Of a stretch of 64,000 nucleotides of DNA, positions 55,143-64,000 are shown one piece after another. This stretch comes from Stictocephala bisonia (lineage: Eukaryota; Arthropoda; Insecta; Hemiptera; Membracidae). A model generated the notes under the pieces. The model was not told the origin of the DNA. It was given only the letters and a program-made list of their open reading frames with translations, and ran no database searches. Made by a program: the position numbers and the translations under genes. Numbering within the stretch: the stretch's first letter is position 1; every line of letters begins with the position of its first letter. The stretch covers positions 1-64,000 of the forward strand of contig JAQJVL010002143.1 in assembly GCA_035578905.1 (NCBI GenBank), in the 5' to 3' direction.

Positions 55143-56699
55143 AGTGATAAAATAAATATTTTTTTTTATGAGTGAAATGGCAGAGCGATCAGTTTTGGCA
55201 ATCTAAATACATATGTTTTATTAGTGAAGAGGTCCATTAACTTTCACGACACGGGCATGTCACGAGCATGTCGTCACGAGCATGTCGGCCGACCGGCAAA
55301 CATGACTTTCACTCCTGGAATTTAACATTAACGCAATAAATTTGAAAACTACTCGAATTAATTTAGAGCAATATTATTTTCAATAAAGTGATTCAAATTT
55401 TCTTTTTAATAAATACTGAGTACAATGACCGTGGGAATCCGGAGGTGCGTATCTGCGGTGTAGACAGGCCGTTGTCGTGCGTTCTTAAACCTGTCTATGG
55501 GCTGCGACCACGTGCATCCGGTGATTTCTGCATTGTCATTTTCAGTACATGTTCCTCATTTTTCAATTTGCTAAAGAAATATAAATAATAAATGAACAAA
55601 GGAGAAATTAAAAAAAAAAAATTCAATTTTTATATATTTTCTTTTTTTTCACTGACGCGTGAGTGCATTTACTAACACACCTTCAAACCTCGTGCCCACA
55701 TATGTTGAATTTGAGAAATTAAGAATATTCAAATTTATATAAATATTGTCAGATATCCTGATTGTGAGTCTTGCAAAGTAAATTTCAAATATTTATCAAA
55801 GTTTTTAGTGAATTTCAATTTAGCCATTATTAATATACGAAAACGAATAGTCTTCTGGACGGCCTTCTACATTCAAATTATGTTAAGTAGTTTAGAAATA
55901 GTTTAATTTTGTTTTATTAAGTTTGCAGCAATTTATTTTAATTATACCTTGTTAAAACTAATTCTGTGACAAGTACTCTCAAAACTTGGGTTACATCCAA
56001 CTATCTAGGAGATTTCACGCCAATTATTTTCCAAGCGAAGTTAATAATAGTGCAGTCCTCTTTTCCAAAATAAATAGGTAAAAATCTATTAAAAAGGAAA
56101 AAATGTAAAAAAATATATATAAAATGTATTTAAAAAAAATGTAAAAACAACTGAAAAAAATGTAAAAAAAAAAAAAAACGAGTAACTATTAGAGGATGTA
56201 ATAAGACTGAAAATCAAATTTCGCTTGGGAAATCTCGGAGTAACCTGAGTGGAGAGGCAGTTAACTATTGATTATTATTTCTTTACAGCTTATATTAAGT
56301 TTAGCATATTTTCTTTTCAGCTAGTATTAAATGTCACCCCAACAAGTTATTAACGGGTCAACGGTATTCCAGTTATACTTGAGCACTTATCGATCCACAT
56401 AGTAGAAACCGGTTTTATCCACTCCAAGACACCCAGCCGTGTCCAACTGAACTTATTAATTGCACAAACATACTAACGAAGATGACTCACTAAAAGTGGA
56501 ACAATTTCTTTTATATAAATATTGTATTAAGGAATCTATAAAAAAAAAAAAATAATTTGCATTTTTTAATTTTATTTTTAATTAATTAGACACTAAACAA
56601 TAAATTTAATTTAATTAGTTAATTTAACAATTAATTTTTAATTGTAGAATTTTTAAGATGATTTTGTAAATAATTTGGATTTTTCTGGCTGACCTACCT

Positions 56700-57151
56700 T
56701 TAGTGGTTCAGTCTTCAATTCCGCCCGGCATGACAGCACAGGCGCAACGCCTGCTAGCTTGTTCCTGGGCAGGGAAATCAAACACCCGCTTCAGTTAGCG
56801 TGGAGGCTCGACGAGCTAGTGCCCTCGGCCCCACAGATTTCAACAGAACAGCGCTGGAGGAAAGCGTTAGACGCCCTACGTCGCGCAAGACAAAAGCGCG
56901 AGGCGTATTATAATAGGGATAGGAAACCCCATAACTTCAAACCGCGTGATTGGGTTATGTACAGACTACATCCCCAATCCAAAGCGGCCGATAGTGTCAA
57001 TTACAAACTTATGCCACAATGGTCCAACCAGTGTGTGATAACCCGATTCACCACACCGGTCACCGTGCAGTTAGTAAAGCCGTCAACGGGGAAGTTTGTT
57101 ACGTCAGCGCATGTTTCTCAGCTAAAACAGTTTTTTCAGCCCCAGTTTTGA
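56700..57151 (+). pseudogene. Gypsy integrase, C-terminal fragment
   Basis: The frame reads VFNSARHDSTGATPASLFLG, then REIKHPLQLAWRLDELVPSA, ALRRARQKREAYYNRDRKPH and FKPRDWVMYRLHPQSKAADS. It ends with AHVSQLKQFFQPQF. These are the end of the integrase catalytic domain (H.STG.TPa.l.fGr), the basic linker and the GPF/Y-like module (KL.P.W...yvI...tpvtv.L) of Ty3/Gypsy pol. The DDE catalytic part is missing upstream, where 55140-56700 holds only AT-rich remnants. It cannot act alone. Confidence 0.88.
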
Positions 57152-59675
57152 TATGGTCGTGTGAGTGCTATGCGATGGTCCCTAGCCTAGGTTAGTGTAG
57201 TTCTTAAGTTCTATCTTCCTTTCTTATTCTTCATTCTATCTACACGTCTTCCCGCGTTTAAATTATCTTCCGAGCGACACCTCTAGTTACCACGGGGTCG
57301 GGCGTTTGAGTCTAAGGGGTTTCTTTACGAGGACTCCCCTTCAGATTGCCCGACGTCCTGTTGACGTGAGGCGCCGATACCTTTTTTTTAACCGTCTTCT
57401 ATATCGTTATTAGGGAGAACGCTGCTAAGCCGCTGTGACCGTGGCAAGCTTTAATTTTTTTTATCAATTAGTTTAGAGAAATCATTTAATAAGTTCCTTA
57501 ATTTCAGTATAAACAAAAGCTGTGAAACCCTTTTTGTGGTCTTTTTTTCTCCGTAATTCACTTTTGTTTATGCTGCTTGCCCGGCACACAGCTGGCGGTT
57601 AAGCCATCGTGAGGTGAGTCGACACGCCTCAGGATAGCCGCAGTGTATCACCCAGACACACACACACACGTCACCCACACAAAATAGCACAACGTTCGTC
57701 ACCACACTTACACATATCTCTATCCTGTTCTATCTCTTTTCTTATCTATTAGTACTTAGGGATGCCAACAATGAGCTAGGGATACGGACAGATTAAATTA
57801 AGGAATATAATAGAGTCAAGTAGGAGAAGCGGAATTATTTAAAGCAGTGTATTAGGGACAATGATCAGGAGCAGAGCAAACATGTCAGAATGGACAATGG
57901 AAAAAATTAGTTGTAAGAATTGAATTTTCTAGTATTAAACATTGTATTAAATATATCTATTCAGGGTGTTGGCATATAGTTTAGTATAGCTGTAAGATTA
58001 AATCCTAGTGTAGTATTTGGGAGCGCGGTCAATATAAGAATAGACTGCACCCAGTTCAAACAATTATTCTTGGAAGCGATAGAGCGGAAAAGGTCTACGA
58101 AGGGACAGGCTTATCGCATTCCATTGTTATATCGGGTCGGCTGCGAGACCGAGGACAACAGACAGACGGACGATAAAACAATACACGACAATTGGGAATT
58201 GGCTCAAGCCACAATCTATCACCTTACTTCAATTTTTCACGCAACTGAATTAAATGTAATAATTAACCTATTATCCTACCTCCACCTCCACTTGTCAACA
58301 GCTTAAATAGGGTTCATTATTCAAATCACCTGAGATATTTGTATACATTACCAACCTCGCACACAGACTAACGTAATGCTTACCTTTTTTTCACCAACAG
58401 TTCTCCCATCGCGTTTACTAACGACCGACGTACGTACAGACTAGGCAGTGTTTCTCTCCAGTATTTATTTATCAATATATTTAATAAGCAAAGATTGAAG
58501 GGAAGTGTAACGTGTGTCAAACAATAGGACTAGGTTTACTAATTTTAATTATTGTAATTAAGATAAAGCTTTTTAGATTCAATTTTCTTTTTATATTATT
58601 TTTTTTTTTTTATTATTAGTATTTTGCTGTAATTCACCATCCTTAGGCAACCATAATTAATTTAATCAAGTCAATTCCTTTTCTTTCAAATTAGCGAACA
58701 ATTAAGATTACCTTACCATTTAAGATAGTCGCGGGGGGGATTTTGCGTCCAATAAGGGCATGTGTCAGCGACTTGCGAATTAATAACCAAGTGTGAGTCA
58801 ACTTGTTCAACCAATTCAAGGGAGGCCATTCCAGTCACGCCATCTATAAACAACGACTGCCCGCCTTCCAGCTATCTTATCGTCCATCGGCTGAGCCCTG
58901 GATTGAGGAGGGGCAATAATTCAGCTGTCCGACCACTATTGGTCTATATACCAATCTAATAATGTGAAGCACATTGTCATCTTCTTGCATTTCGGCATGG
59001 ATTGCCACATATGACCTCCAACTATGGCGGGTAGTGGCGCATTCAACTTCCTTGAGGCATGGGTTGCCCCACCAGGAGTAGCTGCATCTATCTTAAGTCA
59101 CTATTATGTAGTGCACATAGCCACTGTTACGGCTGACCCACTATTATGGCTATTAGCCCTATACAAGTATCAGCCAACCAAAGAGCGGCGAGGCCACACT
59201 GCATTGTTCGGAACCGGTGGAAGATGTGATACCAATCGGATCCATCCTACTATATACACCATTTCGCTGACACACTCCCGCACCACTGCAGATTTAATTT
59301 TAGTTCCATCATAATAGTTAAGATTAATTTTTAGCGTAAGTAGTTAAGTACCCTTTTGGTCAATTTCTTTGCACATTTTTCCATTATTTAAGTCATAGTA
59401 GTTGTTTTGCCGCGCGAGCCGACACACCTTACCTTCTATATAAAAAAAAAAAAAAAAGGAATTTCAAAACACTGACCGCTGCTTCAACCGACCAACTTTT
59501 AGACGACTCACAACATATCCCCGCTGAATTGATTTCGAATTTAGAGCACCACCCTCAGCCTTGGAGGCAGCGGCCTCCCTGCTCGAGGAGCGGTGAACTC
59601 TTCAGTCACCCGTTCGGGCCACCCCAGGATTTGAGCCGCCCAAGCTGAGCCCTACCACCTTCCTCACACCCTACC

Positions 59676-59677
<2 letters not shown>
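57152..59677. other. 3' part of the Gypsy element, no recognised ORF
   Basis: Frames of 78 codons (58070-58306, MEAIERKRSTKGQAYRIPLL) and 96 codons (59024-59314, MAGSGAFNFLEAWVAPPGVA) are open but match no family I know. They may be remnants of gag or of a third ORF. An acaca-type simple run lies at 57656-57670. Confidence 0.35.

Positions 59678-59722
<45 letters not shown>
59678..59722. repeat. poly(A) run, 45 bases
   Basis: Uninterrupted A-run just before the purine tract and 3' LTR of the Gypsy element. Confidence 0.95.
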
Positions 59723-59724
<2 letters not shown>

Positions 59725-59743
59725 ACTTTAGGGGGGGGGAGAT

Positions 59744-60383
59744 TGTGGCGGACGCCACGCGTGGCGAAATAGTCAACTTTCGCGTGCGCATGCGCTAGGG
59801 TCGGGGAGGGGAGTCGTACGCAGGCAGTCAGGGCAGTGAGTGACAGGCACCGCAGGAGGACGCCGCCCACAGCCGCTCGTCAGCTAAGTTGTCTTAGTTT
59901 AAGAAAATAATATATATTAATTAATATATATATATATCCATTATGATTCGGTTAGGCTAAATTAACCGTTGGGGGGGGGGGGGTAGCTCCTTTAGGTAGG
60001 AATTAGGCCGCCGTCTAAAATGTAGAGTTTCGGTAATTTAGGGCACGAGGGGATCGCAGCCGACCAGCTAATTTTAGTTATGTTTCGCCAGTTAATTATC
60101 TTACAACTATATTTACCCTTATGGTACATTAATTTAGTGCTGATCAAAGCTGGTTGTGATTTGTAGGGAACCGTCAACGAGCACTCACGCGGCCTATATC
60201 ATCGGACCAGCCCGCGCGTTTCTAACGCGGCGGAAACTGCGCAATTTAATCCAAAAGATTTTCCCTCACGGCCTCTGTCAGTTAGAACATTAATTTCCAA
60301 CTTGAACCAACCTTTCTTAGTCAATCAGTAATTAGTCATTCCCGCCTTCTTGTTTAGTCTTACCGCGCCCCTTTTTCCCCGCA
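59744..60383 (+). repeat. 3' LTR of the Gypsy element
   Basis: 640 bp, starts TGTGGCGGACGCC and ends CCCCGCA. It contains a G-run near 59970-59982. Confidence 0.88.
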
Positions 60384-60753
60384 AATATGTCAATTACTGT
60401 GTTAATTATTTACACACATTTCGGAAAATATGTTTGAATATGATACCTTATGTTATTTTTTCAGAACCTTTAAATATTTACAGAGTCTTTAGGAACCATA
60501 TCTGTTATTGCACATTTAATTATCTAAACACATGAACCATTTACTAATTAGTGACGTCTCTTCTCTCCCTCCCCTCTGGACACATCACTTTAGTTCCATC
60601 TTCATCCTAGCTTCAACTCTCCTTGCTACTCAGATGTTGTGTTTTGTAATCAGTATTTACTGATATACCACCAGACAAGTAAAAACATGGAAAAGTATTG
60701 ATTATAAAAAAGCAATCCACATTGCTTATTCAATAATAATTGTCTGTTTTCAG
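60384..60753. other. BTB intron 2, 3' part
   Basis: AT-rich sequence ending in the acceptor tgtctgttttcag at 60753. Confidence 0.5.
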
Positions 60754-60961
60754 ATATGTTTATGGATACAACAAAATTTCTAATTTGTTATTTGATGAAG
60801 CAGATGATTTGCTTTATGCAGCAGACAAATACATAATTAAAGATCTAAAAGCTCAACTTGCATCACGGCTGATAGATTTACTGGATTGCACAAACATTTG
60901 CAGGCTACTCAACAACCCAGCCTGCCACACAGTTTTGGAACTAGATGCTAAAATCACAGAG
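60754..60961 (+). CDS. BTB/POZ-domain protein, coding exon 3
   Basis: Acceptor ttttcag at 60753. One base completes the Arg codon from exon 2, then YVYGYNKISNLLFDEADDLL, YAADKYIIKDLKAQLASRLI, DLLDCTNICRLLNNPACHTV and LELDAKITE. The donor is gag|gtatgt at 60962, phase 0. It covers the end of the BTB fold (LLYAADKYIIKDLK) and the start of the following helical region (C.ICRLLNNPA), as in BTB-BACK proteins. With exons 1 and 2 it gives 152 residues, about the first BTB module. Later exons lie beyond the window. The next intron holds PBL-3. Confidence 0.85.
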
Positions 60962-61460
60962 GTATGTTTTCAGATTGTTATTTAACTCTTTAATTAACAA
61001 GTAGGTTTCCGAATAGAAATCACAATTTACTAGGTATTGACGTTACATTGACGTCCGCCCATCTTGAGTGCCAATACAGAGAATGTCGTAACATTGACAT
61101 CATCCAGTTTTACTCTTACCAGTATAGCCGCTAATGTCACGTCTGTATTTTAATTATAGGCGTGTCCTGCCATCTATGAGGTCCTATGAGAATTATCAAT
61201 GATGGTTCTTGTGCTGTTTGGATATATATACCAGAAGAGAAGTATGAGTGAGAAAACTAAACTGATTGGTAGTATCAGCTGCTCCATTGTGCAACCTGTA
61301 GTATTCGGATGAGCTATTGGCGGGAAAGTCTAGGGCGGCAGACATTGACCTTGCGCTAGCATATGCTTTGTTGTTTTATATCTAGTATTTTTATGAGTGA
61401 GTATTATTTAGTAACATTATTAATAGAAATCTAAATGATAGTCAAATTAGGGAGTTCGTT
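60962..61460. other. BTB intron 3, upstream of PBL-3
   Basis: No coding sequence. Several gacgt / tgacgt words repeat around 61040-61150, which may be terminal boxes of PBL-3. Its left TTAA end could not be fixed; one candidate is TTAA at about 60983. Confidence 0.35.
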
Positions 61461-62430
61461 ATGGATTCTGACAGTTGCGATGATAGTGATAGTGAAAAAG
61501 ACTTGACTATTGTAATCCCGAAACAGGCTATATTGGTTATAACGCTTTGCTTTTTGATGACATATCACGTGAAGTACCTGACAACCAACCTATTGATATG
61601 GAAATTAACATTGAATCTGATGAGTTACAAAACAATGAGGAAACACTTGAAAGTGATCAAGGACCGATGGCAGTTGAAGATCAACCGAACGGGACTTCCA
61701 CTTCATATCAATCAGAATGTAGTGACAATGAAGACGTCAATGACATATATTCTCCATTAGGCCCTCGGAATCTTTTTGAATGGAGGCATTCAAGATGTAG
61801 AAACAAGTTTCAACCAACTTTATTTACATGTGATGAAAGTAAGTCTGGAATAAATAATAACTTAGTTGATTTAGATAATAACTGTAATGAACTAGATGTA
61901 GTAAATGAAATTGTCATTGAAACGAAGAGATACAGTCATCAGTGGGCAACTCAAACAACACTAAAAGATGCATCTAAGGTCAAAAAATGGTACAACACTA
62001 CTGTTGATGAAATTTATAAATTTGTTGGAACTGCTTTGCTCGTGTCTCATGTTAAAAAAATACCATTGAACAGTATTGGAGTACTGATTCCCTGCTTAGT
62101 ACCCCTATATTTAGTACAGTATTTTCTCAAGATAGATTTAAGAATTTAGTACGAATGATACACTTTTTCAACAATAACAACCGTACACGAGGTGACAATA
62201 AGTGGAGACACGATAGTTATATTAGACAAAATAATAACTATCTACAACTCTGCGTATGAAATTCAGACGTGTTCACACCTTACAAAGATTTTTGTATTTA
62301 CTAAAGTCTAATGAAATGGAAAGGACAGTTATCCTTCAAGCAGTTTGTTCCTAACAAACGTAATTGATTTGGTGTTAAACTTTTCATTATTTGCGATTGC
62401 AAAACAGGATTTATTTTAGATATGATTGTA

Positions 62431-63776
62431 CAGGGTGGCGCAAAAAGAACGCATGGATTTTAAAAGGCTATAAGTTGGTTAATTTTAATCACACCAAAAT
62501 TTTAATTACACCAAAACAATCATCAGACAACCCAATTTGAGAGTTGGGTGTTAATAATTATAAGACAATTAACTAATTTTTAAAAATAACATCAGAAAGA
62601 TGGCGTCCTTCTGCATGAATACATTGCAAGTCTCTCTTCAAAGTTTTCCATAACTTTGTTCAAAGTGTCCTGTGATACAGCGGCAATTTCTTCACTTATT
62701 GCAGCCTTCAATTCTTCGAGTGACCGAGGTTTACGACGATAAACTTTGAATTTCAGGTGTCCCCATAAAAAGAAGTCGCAAGGAGTCAAATCTGGCGAAC
62801 GTGCAGGCCAATGGAGATCGCCGAAACATGAAATCACGTGACCAGGAAACATTCCTTGAACGACAGCCATAGATTGATTACTCGTGTGGGCTGTGGCTCC
62901 ATCCTGTTGAAACCATGTTTGTTCCATATCGAGCCCCAAAGCTTCAAGATTTGGCTGCAAAAATGTGCGTAGCATTGTCAACGTATCGTGCAGAATTAAC
63001 AGTGACTGTTTGGTCACGCTCTTCAAAAAAATAAGGTCCAACGATGCCAATTTTAGAGACCCCACACCATACTGTAACTTTAGGACAATGCAGTGGTTTC
63101 TGATGCATTTCCTGTGGGTTTTGAGATGCCCAATAGCGGCAATTCTGCTTGTTTACTGAGCCATTCAAGTGGAAATGAGCTTCATCACTCAGCATTACAA
63201 CATTATTGTCATTTCCAAGGACATCAAGCATTCTCTCGCAAAAAACTCTTCGTTCGTGAAAATCACGTTCATGGAGCTTCTGAACAATCTTTATCTTGTA
63301 AGGGTGGAATTGTAACTCACATGTCAGGATGGGCTGTAGCGATCGATGTGATATCCCCAAGGTTGGAGCACGCCGTCTAGTTGAGCGGTGAGGACTTTTA
63401 AGAACTGAGGCTCTGACACTTACAACATTTTGCGGAGTTTGCGCCGTACGAGGGCGACCAGTCGATTTACTCTTCAACACTGATCCTGTTGTACGAAACG
63501 AGTTAACCCAACGAAGTATCGAGTTGCGATCAGGTACCGAACCATTACGTGCGACATTAAACTGTAAACGAAATTTTCGTTTAACAGTGATGACAGAGTC
63601 ATTTGATTTGAAATAGTGTTCAACAGCGAACACGCGATGCTGCACGTTCCACTGCTCCATTGCTACTAAAACTGGAGGCTTTAACCAACAAAATGGCGTC
63701 GCTCGGCGGTCATTGACCGCTCCCCTCCACTGGTACTATGTTACTCAAATCCATGCGTTCTTTTTGCGCCACCCTG
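62431..63776. mobile_element. mariner element of the rosa (DD41D) type, inserted in PBL-3
   Basis: Ends cagggtggcgcaaaaagaac, followed by gcatggattt, are perfect inverted repeats. TA duplications lie at 62429-62430 and 63777-63778. The flanking piggyBac-like frame rejoins exactly across the insertion. Length 1346 bp. It carries one transposase gene on the - strand with a single frameshift. Confidence 0.93.
62592..63660 (-). pseudogene. rosa-type mariner transposase, one frameshift
   Basis: ATG at 63658-63660 (MEQWNVQHRVFAVEHYFKSN). The N-terminus is the two-helix DNA-binding region (NSILRWVNSFRTTGS, GRPRTAQTPQNV, with HRSTRRRAPTLGISHRSLQP). The catalytic core has VVMLSDEAHFHLNG (first Asp), WFQQDGATAHTSN (second) and SPDLTPCDFFLWGHLKFKV (third), with 41 residues between the second and third Asp. 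That spacing is the DD41D type I recall from the Ceratitis rosa family. One extra base at 62976 shifts the frame after SARYVD; the other frame continues MLRTFLQPNL. No stop codon interrupts the rest, so the copy is young. Confidence 0.92.
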
Positions 63777-64000
63777 TATATACTCGGAAAGAGACCACTA
63801 TTAATTTAGAGGCAAACTTAGAAATCTCTGGATCTGTAGTTACGACTCTAATGGGAACTTACTTAGGTCAAGATCACGCTGTAGACGTAGACAACTGGTA
63901 TATGTCACCTTACTTGGTTCAGTTTTTACACGAAAACAAAACCGGTGCAGTTGAGACAGTAAAATCCACAAGAAAAGACTTACCAAATTTCCGAAACTGT

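Larger units (their letters stand above)
54480..60383 (+). mobile_element. Ty3/Gypsy-type LTR retrotransposon, gutted, 5.9 kb
   Basis: LTRs of about 640 bp (54480-55122 and 59744-60383) share tggcggacgccacgcg, the reverse-palindrome-like gtgcgcatgcgc and the end ccccgca. They differ at several percent of sites and by small indels, so this insertion is older than the one at 33246. A primer-binding site starts TGGTAGCAGAGCG at 55125, two bases after the LTR. A purine tract (taggggggggaga) precedes the 3' LTR. Inside, only the integrase C-terminus survives; gag, protease, RT and most of integrase are lost. The target duplication is unclear (aatgg / aatat). Sense orientation in intron 2 of the BTB gene. 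Confidence 0.88.
61461..64000 (+). pseudogene. piggyBac-like transposase (PBL-3), split by a mariner, runs off the window
   Basis: Begins MDSDSCDDSDSEKDLTI at 61461, then after a frame change follows the acidic region in 61547-62149 (NIESDELQNNEET, DDIYSPLGPRNLFEWRH-like). The DDE domain starts with KWYNTTVDEIYKFVGTALLV. A frameshift near 62140 leads to NLVRMIHFFNNNN, and stops follow. The segment SLMKWKGQLSFKQFVPNK is normal, but the expected Asp-Glu before it has become Tyr-stop, so the first catalytic Asp is lost. IICDCKTGFILDMIV keeps the second. After the mariner, YTRKETTI, VVTTLMGTYLGQDHAV and VDVDNWYMSPYLV keep the third Asp, and it continues to the window end. It is clearly older and more decayed than PBL-2. 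Confidence 0.85.

Overview
This looks like nuclear DNA of an arthropod, most likely an insect. It is AT-rich, split by introns, and densely filled with old and young transposable elements (TEs): piggyBac, mariner/Tc1/IS630, Tigger/pogo, Jockey-type LINEs, Penelope, LTR retroelements and a tRNA-derived SINE. Nothing bacterial or viral as an independent replicon is seen. The species cannot be named from sequence alone. A hemipteran is a guess from the kinds of repeats present.

Host gene. I recognise one host gene with confidence: a BTB/POZ-domain gene on the + strand, read as three exons (31869-31976, 54313-54452, 60754-60961) with matching splice phases. It encodes the first 152 residues and continues beyond the window. 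Its introns of about 22.3 and 6.3 kb are made largely of TEs. A weaker second candidate is a degenerate coding segment on the - strand at 50677-51003.

Layout. 1-5.8 kb: LINE fragment, then a 2.2 kb terminal-inverted-repeat (TIR) element. 6.0-9.6 kb: a deleted piggyBac-like element, a piggyBac-type MITE (short non-autonomous element) and a 1.36 kb long-inverted-repeat element. 10-17.4 kb: LINE fragments and nested DNA transposons with a Tigger element at the core. 18.5-30 kb: SINE pieces, microsatellites, a split IS630-type transposase, an intact 546-residue ORF of unknown function, a 1.23 kb foldback element, and two Penelope-like pieces with hammerhead-ribozyme motifs. One of these sits inside a second copy of the 2.2 kb repeat. 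31.9-61 kb: the BTB gene. Its first intron holds a 12.2 kb LTR retroelement (33246-45430) and a 3.2 kb piggyBac-like element with three nonsense mutations (47007-50204). Its second intron holds a gutted Ty3/Gypsy element (54480-60383). 61.4-64 kb: a decayed piggyBac-like transposase split by a rosa-type mariner.

Most unusual object. The LTR retroelement at 33246-45430 has LTRs that look identical, so it inserted recently. It has a coiled-coil Gag and a second ORF that joins an SGNH/GDSL-type hydrolase with a full set of catalytic signatures, a retropepsin, and a diverged, internally deleted second copy of Gag. No reverse transcriptase or integrase is visible. It therefore looks like a non-autonomous element that kept gag, protease and hydrolase, and would have to borrow its replication enzymes.
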